From NCBI GenBank assembly GCA_937899275.1, contig CALBPE010000053.1, positions 1 to 42,302 of the forward strand: DNA of 42,302 nt. The letters are read 5' to 3'. The notes beneath the pieces are model-generated. The model was not told the origin of the DNA. It saw only the letters and a list, made by a program, of their open reading frames with translations, and ran no database searches. The stretch is from an uncultured Chlamydiae bacterium (GTDB lineage Bacteria > Chlamydiota > Chlamydiia > Chlamydiales > SM23-39). The position numbers were made by a program, and so were the translations under genes. How positions within the stretch are numbered: the stretch's first letter is position 1; each line of letters opens with the position of its first letter. Below are positions 17,324-25,779 of this stretch, piece by piece.

Positions 17324-18688
17324 TCATAGGGAGGCTACTACAGGCTCTTTTTCTTCAACTGTAACTCTTTTAATATCCGCGCCAAGCGATTGTAAATTTT
17401 GATCAATATCTTGATAGCCTCTATCTAAATAATCGACGTTTTTAATTTCAGATATGTCTTCTGCAATCAACGCTGCCATGACGTAAGCAAAGCCTGCTCG
17501 AAGGTCAGGAACAGCAATTTGTTTACCATGTAAAGGAGTTTTACCTTTTACAATTAAGCTATGTGGATGGTTCGAAAGCGCAAATCTACAGGGAGAAGGT
17601 CCAAGGCATTGGTGGAAAAGATGCACATCTGCGCCCATTTCACGAAGGATGTAGGTGTAGCCAAATCGATTTTCATAGACCGTTTCATGGATCACAGAAA
17701 CCCCTTCTACTTGCGTTAGAAGAACGCAAAAGGGCTGCTGCCAGTCGGTCATGAACCCAGGATGCACGTCTGTTTCAATATGCACGTTTCCCTTGAGCTC
17801 TTTTTCGTAGAAAAATGCAATCCCATTTTCTTCAATTGAGTAGCCGCCTCCCACTTGTCTTAAGGGGTTTAAAAAAGAAACTAGCATATGTTGAAGGGCT
17901 CCTTCAATAAAGACATGTCCCTTTGTTGCAACGGCGGCAAGGGCGTAAGAAGCGATTTCATTGCGATCGGGCATGATCGTATGAGTCGCTTCGAAAAACT
18001 CTTTTGTTTCTTCTATTTTTATCGAGCGGTCAGGCTGTATTGCTACGCTTACTCCCATTTTTTGCATAAACAAAATGATGTCTAAGACTTCTGGTTCAAG
18101 GGCTGCATTTTTGATGATTGTGGTGCCCTTTGCTTTTGCTGCAGCAAAAAGGATGTTTTCTGTTGCGCCTACAGAGGGATAGGAAAGGGTGATGATAGCG
18201 CCTTTAAGGCCGTTATGGGCTCTTGCAAAATAGGCCCCTTCTTGTTTCATCTCCCGGTATTCAATCGATGCCCCGAGTTTTTCTAATGCTTGAATATGAA
18301 AATCTACAGGGCGCTTTCCTAAATCATCGCCTCCCAAAGTAGGTACAATAATATCGTGATCGGTTCTACCAAGTAGAGCTCCAATCATCAGAATCGGGAT
18401 GCGGTTTGCTCCAGAAAAGCGCTGGGGCACATACGTTGTTCGCAACTCTTTTGTCTCTACTTCAATGATTTGGTTTTCTTTATCCCAAGAAATGTTCATA
18501 CCAATTTCTTTGCAGAGATTTACTGTGATGGATACATCGCCTATATTAGGTACATTTTTAAAGACGCATTTTTTATCAGAAAGAAGAGAGGCTACTAATA
18601 GTTTTGTAGTCGCATTTTTTGCACCGCTTGCTCTAATAGAGCCCTTCAGAGGTTTTCCTCCTTGGATTTTCAGTAATTCTGCTGACAT
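17324..18688 (-). CDS. murA: UDP-N-acetylglucosamine 1-carboxyvinyltransferase, Asp variant
   Basis: First committed step of peptidoglycan precursor synthesis: transfers enolpyruvate from PEP to UDP-GlcNAc. 454 residues, somewhat longer than the usual 420 or so. EPSP-synthase-type inside-out barrel; N-terminal SGAKNA with K24/N25, conserved R126-P127 of the catalytic loop, and C-terminal DLRAGFAYVMAALIA with the PEP-binding Arg. The catalytic loop reads GGDDLGKRP: the position of E. coli Cys115 is D121. This exchange is known from Chlamydia and gives natural resistance to fosfomycin, which alkylates the Cys. It is followed by the epmB-like gene and is divergent from a small membrane protein gene. 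Confidence 0.94.
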   Translation of the reverse strand: MSAELLKIQGGKPLKGSIRASGAKNATTKLLVASLLSDKKCVFKNVPNIGDVSITVNLCKEIGMNISWDKENQIIEVETKELRTTYVPQRFSGANRIPILMIGALLGRTDHDIIVPTLGGDDLGKRPVDFHIQALEKLGASIEYREMKQEGAYFARAHNGLKGAIITLSYPSVGATENILFAAAKAKGTTIIKNAALEPEVLDIILFMQKMGVSVAIQPDRSIKIEETKEFFEATHTIMPDRNEIASYALAAVATKGHVFIEGALQHMLVSFLNPLRQVGGGYSIEENGIAFFYEKELKGNVHIETDVHPGFMTDWQQPFCVLLTQVEGVSVIHETVYENRFGYTYILREMGADVHLFHQCLGPSPCRFALSNHPHSLIVKGKTPLHGKQIAVPDLRAGFAYVMAALIAEDISEIKNVDYLDRGYQDIDQNLQSLGADIKRVTVEEKEPVVASL

Positions 18689-18754
18689 AATTTTTAGTAC
18701 CCTCTATTTGCTGCTATCATGTATATCGAAATAAAAAAAGAATTGCCATAAGCT

Positions 18755-19300
18755 ATGCAAAAAATTTTCTTACTGCGTCTTTTTTCTTGTGCATTATACG
18801 TCCTTTTAGGTGGATCGATCGCCTTTTTTTTCTTATCTTTTCTATACCAAGAAACGGTATTTTCTTTGACCTACCATCACTGGGCGATGCAGACAAGCCT
18901 TCTTGTCATCGCAATTTTTTTGGTGCAGATCTATCTCATTAAATGGGATAAACAAAAGGAAAAAATTCTACAGGAAAAAACAGAAGAGCAACAAGAAAAA
19001 TCTTTGCTTTCCACGAACAATATACGAGAGGATTTTGAGAATTTTAAACGGGAGTCTTTACACGCATTTAAAGGGACAATTAAAATCTCTTCTCTTTTTT
19101 GGATTTATTCTATCAAAAAAGAAAAGGTGCTCTCTTTTGAAGAGGCAAAAAAAGAGGTGTTTCGTTCGTTAAAAAAGCAGTATACAGCCGTTCCTTGGAT
19201 GGGCGATCTTTTAGAAGACATCAGAAAAGATTTGAACAAATACGATAAATCGATCAAAAACGATTGCTTAAAGCCCTCAGAGCTTGATCCAGACAAATAG
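18755..19300 (+). CDS. Small membrane protein of unknown function
   Basis: 181 residues with two hydrophobic segments close together near the N-terminus (about 10-30 and 44-64), then a charged, helical cytoplasmic or periplasmic tail rich in Lys and Glu (about 67-181). No known family recognised. It lies between murA (divergent) and ispF (48 bases downstream, same direction), and could be co-transcribed with ispF. Clean coding sequence with ATG start; no strong ribosome-binding site visible. Confidence 0.65.
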   Translation: MQKIFLLRLFSCALYVLLGGSIAFFFLSFLYQETVFSLTYHHWAMQTSLLVIAIFLVQIYLIKWDKQKEKILQEKTEEQQEKSLLSTNNIREDFENFKRESLHAFKGTIKISSLFWIYSIKKEKVLSFEEAKKEVFRSLKKQYTAVPWMGDLLEDIRKDLNKYDKSIKNDCLKPSELDPDK

Positions 19301-19347
19301 GATTTTCTTTCTATCAACCGCAAAACTTGTATATACTGATTCTACAT

Positions 19348-19845
19348 ATGACAAGTTATCGATATAAAACTGGTTTAGGCCAGGACAGTCACCGTTTTTT
19401 ACCTGAAGGCTCTGCCAAACCCTGTATTATTGGTGGGGTGATCTTTTCAGATGCACCTGGCTTATCAGCGCATTCTGATGGGGATGTGGTGTTTCATGCG
19501 CTTTGCAATGCGATCACATCGATTACCACAGTACCGATTTTAGGAGGCATTGCAAACGAGCTATGCTTAAAAGATGGGATCACAGATTCTCTTGTCTATC
19601 TACAAAAAGCGCTGGATACTCTAAAAGAAACAGAAGTGGTCCATATCGCCTTATCACTCGAGGCAAAGCGGCCTAGATTAGAAAAAAGGCTTCCAGAAAT
19701 CCGAAAAAATGTAGCAGCAGCCGCGCGCATCTCAATACAATCGGTAGGGGCTACCGCGACTTCTGGAGATGGCCTCACCGATTTTGGCTGCGGCGATGGG
19801 ATTCAGTGTTTTTGTATTCTTACGGTTCGGGAAAAAATCGATTAA
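19348..19845 (+). CDS. ispF: 2-C-methyl-D-erythritol 2,4-cyclodiphosphate synthase
   Basis: MEP isoprenoid pathway: cyclises CDP-ME 2-phosphate, releasing CMP. ATG at 19348 (165 residues) chosen because the product then begins MTSYRYKTGLGQDSH, close to the usual N-terminus; an earlier TTG at 19327 would add seven residues. Metal ligands D13-x-H15 and H42 (SAHSDGD) are present, as is the C-terminal TATSGDGL...GCGDGI block. The middle (the usual GDIGKHFP region) is replaced by a divergent stretch with GITDSLVYL, a form I recall from chlamydial IspF. Products feed UppS-dependent undecaprenyl phosphate, whose gene is also in this window. Its 3' end overlaps the CysJ-like gene by 4 bases. Confidence 0.93.
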   Translation: MTSYRYKTGLGQDSHRFLPEGSAKPCIIGGVIFSDAPGLSAHSDGDVVFHALCNAITSITTVPILGGIANELCLKDGITDSLVYLQKALDTLKETEVVHIALSLEAKRPRLEKRLPEIRKNVAAAARISIQSVGATATSGDGLTDFGCGDGIQCFCILTVREKID

Positions 19846-20924
19846 TATACGTCTAGCAGCAGCCGCTTAGTTTTTTTTAGATCCCGGATGTAGCTTGAAG
19901 ATTGTTCTTCAGAAAGCCCTTTTTCCTTTGACGCAATCTGTTTTAGCATTTCCAAGACATCTTTTGCCATGTTTTTTGCATCGCCGCAAATGTACAAAAT
20001 AGCCCCTTTTTCCATCCAAGAGATCAGCTTTTTTCTATTGGCAAAAAGAGCGTCTTGTACATACCGTTTTTCTTCTTGATCACGGGAAAAAACAGAAGTT
20101 ATTTGTAAGGGGATTTTTTTAGAAAGCTCTTCCCAGTCATTTTGGTAATAAAAATCATAAGCTTTTTGCCTTTCTCCAAAGATCAACCAGTTGTTACCCT
20201 CGCTTTGATGGAAGGCGCGTTCTTCTAAAAATGCTCTAAAAGGGGCAATGCCTGTTCCAGGCCCGATCATAACAATCGGTGCATTGGGATCTTTCGGTAA
20301 ATGAAAATCTTTTGCGGCTTGTATATATCCTTGCACAAGATCCCCTTTTTGTAAGCTATGGCAAAGATAGGAACTTCCCAGTCCATAACGGATATTTCCT
20401 TTTACTTCATAGGAAGCTAGCGCAACCGTCAAATGGATTTCAAAGGGTCTGTACAAAGAAGAGCTAGCAATAGAATAAAACCTAGGAGTCATTGGAAGAA
20501 GGCTATCTGTTAGCGTTTGTACATCTATTTTACATGCTTTTTTCGGAAGTAGATCGATCAAATCTACTGCAGTTGACGCATCTTTTGAAAACGCGAGATC
20601 TAAGCAGGCGCAAAAACGCCTTGTCGCTTTTTGTAGATTTGCTTTTTCCTTTAAAAAGGTCTTAAAAGAAATCTTTTGTCCACTTTTTTTGGGGAAAACC
20701 AGTTCTTTTCCCGAAAAGCCCGTTTTTTCCAAAAAAAGGTCCACTACAGCATCGGAGTTTTTTGGGTAAACCGCAATGCTATCACCTGGAACAAAAAGCG
20801 CAGGTTTTTCTGTTTTTAAGACGACATGAAAAGTGCTTTTACTCGACCCTTTTTGATTCAGGAGCTCTTTTTTTTCAAATACAGCATCTACTTGGATTTT
20901 TGTGGACTGATCTACCGTTTGCAT
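19842..20924 (-). CDS. CysJ-like NADPH-flavin reductase lacking the flavodoxin domain
   Basis: 360 residues, ferredoxin-NADP reductase fold as in the C-terminal two thirds of sulfite reductase alpha subunit, NADPH-P450 reductase and related diflavin enzymes. FAD-binding R148-F-Y-S, second FAD/NADPH site GLGSSYL (181-187), NADPH phosphate loop GPGTGIAPFRAF (221-232), CGDAKNMAKDV (about 314-324), and a C-terminal DVY ending typical for this family. The N-terminal FMN domain of CysJ is absent, so electrons must go to a separate partner. No sulfite reductase beta subunit is in the window. Chlamydiae have such a gene (annotated cysJ) next to ispF; the physiological acceptor is, as far as I know, unknown. 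Confidence 0.9.
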   Translation of the reverse strand: MQTVDQSTKIQVDAVFEKKELLNQKGSSKSTFHVVLKTEKPALFVPGDSIAVYPKNSDAVVDLFLEKTGFSGKELVFPKKSGQKISFKTFLKEKANLQKATRRFCACLDLAFSKDASTAVDLIDLLPKKACKIDVQTLTDSLLPMTPRFYSIASSSLYRPFEIHLTVALASYEVKGNIRYGLGSSYLCHSLQKGDLVQGYIQAAKDFHLPKDPNAPIVMIGPGTGIAPFRAFLEERAFHQSEGNNWLIFGERQKAYDFYYQNDWEELSKKIPLQITSVFSRDQEEKRYVQDALFANRKKLISWMEKGAILYICGDAKNMAKDVLEMLKQIASKEKGLSEEQSSSYIRDLKKTKRLLLDVY

Positions 20925-20967
20925 AAAATTCTAGACAAAAGAAAAGGAAACATTTTACTTTAAGGTT

Positions 20968-21108
20968 ATGATACGTTACCTAAGTATACTACTTATCCTC
21001 TCCTCATGCAATAGCGGCTATCATAACCGGGCCTATATTCTGTCTCATAGACAAGATCCTCTTCCTATTCCACAAGAAGAGTGGAATGAGGAAGAATCTG
21101 AGGAATAA
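20968..21108 (+). CDS. Small predicted lipoprotein (46 residues)
   Basis: Short frame beginning ATG at 20968 and ending TAA at 21106-21108. The product starts MIRYLSILLILSSC: a basic residue, hydrophobic core and lipobox L-S-S-C with Cys14 as the acylation site, then a short polar mature part ending in an acidic tail (EEWNEEESEE). TAAGG lies just before the start (close spacing). It is divergent from the CysJ-like gene. Such small lipoproteins are often missed; function unknown. Confidence 0.55.
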   Translation: MIRYLSILLILSSCNSGYHNRAYILSHRQDPLPIPQEEWNEEESEE

Positions 21109-21143
21109 AGATATCTTTCCTCTATGGTTAGAAATGGCGCAGG

Positions 21144-21437
21144 TTACGATTGAGAACCCTGCTTTTTTCCTCCCAAAGTGTTAGCTAGTCTACGCTTAAC
21201 GCTATCCATATCCATTTCTCCGATCTGTCCCGTCTTCAGACGTACTTTGGCGAATGCTATAATATCTGCATCAAGGGATTTATATTCAGGGTTTTGTTTT
21301 TCTTCAGGAACGTTCACAAAACCGTATTGACTAGGGTCCAGATATGCCGTTATTGCGCTTCTATGGTGCAGGCTCAGATTATCAGGCAGCTTTTTTCTCG
21401 GGCCCTCTGGCAGTAAGAGCTCTTTTAGTTTTGGCAA
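21144..21437 (-). CDS. Doubtful small hypothetical protein
   Basis: 97 codons from a TTG at 21437, without a ribosome-binding site; the same frame goes on upstream for eight codons to a TAA and further beyond it. The reading begins with a Leu/Pro-rich stretch (LPKLKELLLPEGPRKKLP) and ends in a basic, Gly-rich tail. No family recognised. It may be a remnant of a longer gene rather than an active one. It lies between gltX (same direction, 59 bases upstream) and the small lipoprotein gene. Confidence 0.4.
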   Translation of the reverse strand: MPKLKELLLPEGPRKKLPDNLSLHHRSAITAYLDPSQYGFVNVPEEKQNPEYKSLDADIIAFAKVRLKTGQIGEMDMDSVKRRLANTLGGKKQGSQS

Positions 21438-21496
21438 GCGATTCAGCTTGGGAAGATCATCTTATTCTAATGATAAAGCGGTTTTTAAATAAGTAT

Positions 21497-23008
21497 TTAA
21501 CTTTTTTTGTTTGAATCTAGAGCTAGGATCTCTTCGCTTTCCCAGAACTTTTTCATAGAGAGGAGTTTTTTATTTGAAATGCCTCCTAAAAATTGGATGG
21601 CTCGTAAAAAGCGGGCTCTTGCACGTTCTTTACCCAGAATAGCTACTGATGCGAATAATGGAGGACCTTTGCGTTTGCCCATGATTGTGGCAAAAAGAAT
21701 GGGTATAATGATTTTCTTATGGTGCAGGTTGCATCGTTTAGCTACTTCATGAGAGGCTTTTTCGATGTTTTCTTTTGACCAATCTTCCTGTAGAAAAAAT
21801 AGTAGGTACTGCAAGACTTGCTTGATGGTATCTTGATCTACTCCCTTGATTGTGAATAAAGATTCAGTGAGATCTAAGCGGTCTGCAAAGAAAAAATCAC
21901 AAAGGGGGATGAAATCACTGAAAGTTTTCATCCGGGTATGGGCAAGAGACATCAGCTTTTGCATGAACTCTTCTTGAAAAGACCACTCCTGGATTCTTTT
22001 CCAAAGGTCTTTTTCTTCGATGGTTTCTATGATGTATTTCTGGTTGATCCAGTCGAGTTTTTTTTGATCAAAAAAAGCGCCTGATTTCCCAATCCTTGTA
22101 GGATCAAAGGTAGAGATGATTTTTTCTAAAGGGTAGATTTCTTCAGCATCTTCCATGCTGTAGCCCATTAAGGTTAGAAAATTTACAAGGGCTTCAGGAA
22201 GGTAGCCACTTTTTTGGAAGTAAAATACAGAGGTGGGATTCTTTCTTTTGGAGAGCTTTTTTCCATCGTCTCCTAAAAGAAGAGGCATATGCATGAATGT
22301 GGGTTTAGAAAATCCAAAGGCTTCATATAGAAATATATGCTTGGCGGTAGATGAAATCCATTCATCTCCACGGATCACATGGGTGATTTTCATTAAATGA
22401 TCATCTACCACATTGGCTAGGTGGTAGGTAGGAAATCCGTCGGATTTGATCAAAATCTGGTCGTCGATGTCTTGCCAAGGGGTGGTGATGCGCCCTTTAA
22501 TTGCGTCTTCAAAAACGCATTCTCCTTGTAGGGGAATTTTTAAGCGGATGACATACGGCTCACCTTTTGCTTCTTTTTCTGCGACTTCTTCTTTTGATAA
22601 GCTGCGGTATCTGCGATCGTAACCTATTCTATGGCCCATTTTTTTCGCAAGCTCGCGCATTTCTAAAAGCTCTTCAGCTGTAGCAAAGCATTTATATGCA
22701 TAGCCTTTGTCTAGTAGCATTTGCGCGTATTCTTGGTAGATGGAAAAACGCTCTGATTGTCTGTAAGGGCCGTAAGGGCCTCCAATATCTGGGCCTTCAT
22801 CCCATGTGATATTGCACCACTTAAGGGCTTTATAAATGTTTTCTTCAAACTCTTTAGTAGATCTAGACTGATCTGTATCTTCGATCCTTAACACAAACGT
22901 GCCTTTAAAATGGCGGGCAAAAATCATGTTAAAAAGAGCGATGAATGCAGTGCCTACATGAGGATCACCAGAAGGAGAGGGAGCTATACGAACGCGAACA
23001 TTTTCCAT
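21497..23008 (-). CDS. gltX: Glutamyl-tRNA synthetase
   Basis: Class I aminoacyl-tRNA synthetase charging tRNA with glutamate. ATG at 23008 chosen (503 residues), giving the normal N-terminus MENVRVRIAPSPSGDPHVGT with the HIGH-type motif (HVGT); an earlier TTG at 23044 would overlap the tsp gene. The KMSKS-type motif is KLSKR (about 250). C-terminal anticodon-binding domain present, normal length. In Chlamydia, which lacks GlnRS, GltX also mischarges tRNA-Gln for the GatCAB amidotransferase; that this applies here is inference. Downstream of tsp in the same direction. Confidence 0.95.
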   Translation of the reverse strand: MENVRVRIAPSPSGDPHVGTAFIALFNMIFARHFKGTFVLRIEDTDQSRSTKEFEENIYKALKWCNITWDEGPDIGGPYGPYRQSERFSIYQEYAQMLLDKGYAYKCFATAEELLEMRELAKKMGHRIGYDRRYRSLSKEEVAEKEAKGEPYVIRLKIPLQGECVFEDAIKGRITTPWQDIDDQILIKSDGFPTYHLANVVDDHLMKITHVIRGDEWISSTAKHIFLYEAFGFSKPTFMHMPLLLGDDGKKLSKRKNPTSVFYFQKSGYLPEALVNFLTLMGYSMEDAEEIYPLEKIISTFDPTRIGKSGAFFDQKKLDWINQKYIIETIEEKDLWKRIQEWSFQEEFMQKLMSLAHTRMKTFSDFIPLCDFFFADRLDLTESLFTIKGVDQDTIKQVLQYLLFFLQEDWSKENIEKASHEVAKRCNLHHKKIIIPILFATIMGKRKGPPLFASVAILGKERARARFLRAIQFLGGISNKKLLSMKKFWESEEILALDSNKKS

Positions 23009-23033
23009 GGACAATACTATGCCGGGTTTTCTC

Positions 23034-24968
23034 TTAAGAATCAATATGGATCAAGACAAGAAGGTCTTTCATAATGTGTATACACTCTTCTAATTGGAGG
23101 TCTTGTAGAGCAAATTTTTCTAGATCTTCTGCAGGTGCGGTATCTTTTATTGCGGCTAAAAACTGCTGGTAGCGTGGGTTTTCTGCGATTCTTTGTGAGG
23201 AATTTTGTTGCAGCTGGCTTTGGTAGGCTTGGTATAAAGGCTCTGCTTTTTGTAGGTGTTTGCGGTATAAAGCGCCTAGTCGTTTTCTTTGTAGTAAAGG
23301 GATATCTGATAAATCGTCTACGAAACGGGGGGAAATAGCGTCTTCTTGTATGGGAAATGTTCCAAAGCTTTCACCAATATCGGCTTCTTCAAATAAGCCA
23401 GGTACGATAAGATCGGGTTTCACTCCAACAAGCTGGGGGCTTTTCCCTGAAACGGTATAATACATCCCTCTTGTGACTTTAAATTCTCCTTCAGGATTGA
23501 CTGTTCCAGTAGAGCTTGCATCTAATGTAAAGCCTTGAAACGTTCCTTTACCAAATGTTCTAGAATCGCCGACGGTTAACGACCTTCCATAGTCTTGCAA
23601 AGACCCTGTTACGATTTCAGAAGAAGAAGCGGAAAGTTTGTTGGTAAGTACAATTAACGGCCCTTGCCAAAATGCTTTGCCGTTTTGCGCTCTGGAGTGG
23701 TATATCCGGTGGAGGCTATCTTTAACAGAGACGACAATACCATTTTCAATGAAAAGGCTGGTGACTTTTACCGCTTCGTCTAGCATGCCTCCTGAGTTGT
23801 TCCGAAGGTCTAAAATCACGCCTTTAAGGTGGTGATTTTTTTGCACTTCTTGTAGCGCATTTTTAATGTCTTTAGATGAAGAGGTGTTTTCATCTCTGTA
23901 AAAAGAAAAAAGCCGCACATGTGCAATGACCCCATCTCCAAAAGGGTGGGTCTCTGTGCGTATTCTAGAATCTTCTAGTACGATTTCATCTCGGGTAAGC
24001 TCTACATCGATGGTTTCTAAAGAAGCCGTTTCGTTTTTTGTGACTTCTCTTAATACAGTCAAGGTGACTTTAGAGCCTTGTTCTCCGCGGATTTTTTCTA
24101 CCGCTTCAAATACATTTAAACCAGCTACAGGCTGATTGTCGACGGCGATGATCCTATCACCCATTTTTAATGTAGATTTTTCTGCGGGGCTGCCCTCTAA
24201 AATCCTCATTACGCTAAAGCCATCTAAGGTATCTTTTAACTGCGCTCCAATCCCAAAAAGCCTTTGCTGCACTTGAATCATGAACTGGACAGCCTCTCGG
24301 GGGGTAAAATAACTTGTGTTGGAATCTAACGACTGACAAAAAGCCTTTAGAACGTTCACAAGGATCCATTTTTCCTGCTCTTTAGGATCTTTTTGATCCA
24401 TGGCTTTTTCCCTAATGGAGCGGTTTTTTTGGATCATTTTGAGATACAAAGAGCGGGTCTTTTCATCAAGCTTGCTAGCGGTGTTTTCGTGTAAATAGCG
24501 GAGCTTCATCCACCGGTTTTTTAATTCAGATGGCGTTTTGGCCCAGCCTCTTTTTTCCCAAGTTTTCCAAGAATCTACCGATATATCTGCAGAAGGCGCC
24601 TTTTCTTCCAACGTAGACTCAGCGGCATTTCTTCGAGAAATGGCTACTGGTAGCTGTTTTTGTATTTCATGAAATGCAGCGTATTTTCCGTAGCGCAGTC
24701 CATCTGCTACGTCGGATAGCGTTTTTTCAGAGGGGCTGAGCCAGCGCTCTACTTCTTCTTCGAGAAAATAAAGCTTTGCAGGGTCAATCTCTGTTAGGAA
24801 ATTTTTGAGGGTTCTTTTTGCAAGTTCTTGATTGATCGATTGATAAGAGAAATGCACATCTAAAATATGCTGCATTTTTTCCCGAACAACTCGAGGAGTC
24901 AGGTTCGGTGAAGAGCTATATAAGCAAGAACTTAGGCATAGAATCCAAAAAAGTAGAGCTCTTGCCAC
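23034..24968 (-). CDS. tsp: Periplasmic tail-specific serine protease (C-terminal processing peptidase)
   Basis: 644 residues. GTG start at 24968, preceded by GAGGAGAT at 5 bases. N-terminal signal sequence ends in L-S-S-C15, a lipobox, so it may be a lipoprotein. A helical N-terminal domain (about 25-220), a PDZ domain (about 225-310) and an S41 peptidase domain follow. By alignment with E. coli Tsp the catalytic residues are S448 (in LSASSSEI), D459 (QDYG) and K474 (TFGKG). It degrades proteins from their C-termini in the periplasm; in Chlamydia a Tsp (CT441) is also linked to host-protein cleavage. A C-terminal DUF3340-like helical region is present. Lies upstream of gltX. Confidence 0.94.
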   Translation of the reverse strand: MARALLFWILCLSSCLYSSSPNLTPRVVREKMQHILDVHFSYQSINQELAKRTLKNFLTEIDPAKLYFLEEEVERWLSPSEKTLSDVADGLRYGKYAAFHEIQKQLPVAISRRNAAESTLEEKAPSADISVDSWKTWEKRGWAKTPSELKNRWMKLRYLHENTASKLDEKTRSLYLKMIQKNRSIREKAMDQKDPKEQEKWILVNVLKAFCQSLDSNTSYFTPREAVQFMIQVQQRLFGIGAQLKDTLDGFSVMRILEGSPAEKSTLKMGDRIIAVDNQPVAGLNVFEAVEKIRGEQGSKVTLTVLREVTKNETASLETIDVELTRDEIVLEDSRIRTETHPFGDGVIAHVRLFSFYRDENTSSSKDIKNALQEVQKNHHLKGVILDLRNNSGGMLDEAVKVTSLFIENGIVVSVKDSLHRIYHSRAQNGKAFWQGPLIVLTNKLSASSSEIVTGSLQDYGRSLTVGDSRTFGKGTFQGFTLDASSTGTVNPEGEFKVTRGMYYTVSGKSPQLVGVKPDLIVPGLFEEADIGESFGTFPIQEDAISPRFVDDLSDIPLLQRKRLGALYRKHLQKAEPLYQAYQSQLQQNSSQRIAENPRYQQFLAAIKDTAPAEDLEKFALQDLQLEECIHIMKDLLVLIHIDS

Positions 24969-25274
24969 AGGGATCTCCTCATCTTCTATTGATCAATTTG
25001 TAACTATACGGGATCGTCTGATTAGATCCAAAATAAAAAGAATTTCTTCTCAAACTATTTATTTAGAATTGTTTATATGAATTAAGCAACTAATGAGGCT
25101 TTTTTAACAAACTATCTAGGATAGCTCTTGCTTTCAAGTCTTTATTATGTAATAATGATTATTCAATAATGACAAAGTAATTGAGATAATGCATTAATCG
25201 CACTAGCGTTATCACCCAATTATTTGAATGTAAAAAGATTTTTTAACAAAAACCCCAAACGAAGGAAAAAAACC
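24969..25274. other. Intergenic region between tsp and euo
   Basis: 306 bases without a gene, strongly AT-rich, shared by the divergent tsp and euo genes. It contains a candidate tsp promoter (25003-25031) and the euo ribosome-binding site. An open frame in phase with euo reaches back to a TTG at 25224, but has no start signal. I see no tRNA, hairpin with T-tract, or long repeat. Confidence 0.6.
25003..25031 (-). promoter_or_regulatory. Candidate promoter of tsp
   Basis: On the minus strand: TTGGAT (25026-25031), 17-base spacer, TATAGT (25003-25008). The -10 box matches well, the -35 only moderately. Leader would be about 28 bases, with GAGGAGAT before the GTG start. Confidence 0.35.
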
Positions 25275-25742
25275 ATGGTAGAGGAAAAAGATTGGGACCA
25301 ACCGAGAGAGGCGATTATTCAAGAAGATCGACCTACATCGGATATTAAGGTGGTCTCTATAACAGAAGCTGCGAGAATTAATAATGTCACTCGCCAAGCG
25401 ATTTATGTTGCGATCAAACAACGCAAGTTGAAAGCGACAAAAAGCTCCACAAGATGGACAATTCATTTAGATGATTTAGAAGAGTATCGCAAAAATAAAT
25501 ACTCAAGAACAAAATCTACATATGAAGGGGAGCTTCTTTTTGACAACAATAAAGGGTTTTATTCTGTCAATCAAGCAGCGCAAATTTTAAATGTTCCTGC
25601 GCAAAAAGTCTATTATGCGACTAGAATTGGGCATTTAAAAGCGCACCGTAAAGGAGCTGCTTGGGTCGTCCATTCGGAGGATATTGAAGCCTATAAACAC
25701 GGCTACTTGCAAAAGAAAGTAACTGAGCAAGAAGCAAGTTAA
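25275..25742 (+). CDS. euo: Euo, developmental transcription repressor with two excisionase-type HTH domains
   Basis: 155 residues from the ATG at 25275 (AAGGA 8 bases upstream). Two copies of a MerR/excisionase-like winged HTH: VSITEAARINNVTRQAIYVA with downstream KLKAT...W, and YSVNQAAQILNVPAQKVYYA with HLKAHRKGAAWVV. The recognition parts closely resemble Chlamydia EUO as I remember it (VTRQAIYVAIKQ; GELLFDN). In Chlamydia, Euo is made early and represses late, infectious-stage genes, holding the cell in the replicating form. N-terminal extension is short and acidic. Located between divergent tsp and convergent recJ, with its own terminator. Assignment is strong; targets cannot be read here. 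Confidence 0.94.
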   Translation: MVEEKDWDQPREAIIQEDRPTSDIKVVSITEAARINNVTRQAIYVAIKQRKLKATKSSTRWTIHLDDLEEYRKNKYSRTKSTYEGELLFDNNKGFYSVNQAAQILNVPAQKVYYATRIGHLKAHRKGAAWVVHSEDIEAYKHGYLQKKVTEQEAS

Positions 25743-25745
25743 ATG

Positions 25746-25777
25746 AAAAAGCAGATGGCGCGCCATCTGCTTTTTTT
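25746..25777. terminator. Bidirectional rho-independent terminator between euo and recJ
   Basis: A perfect 20-base palindrome GCAGATGGCGCGCCATCTGC at 25751-25770, flanked by five A (25746-25750) and seven T (25771-25777). It forms a strong GC-rich hairpin with a T-tract on either strand, so it can end both euo and recJ transcripts. It starts 8 bases after the euo stop. Confidence 0.93.
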
Positions 25778-25779
25778 AT

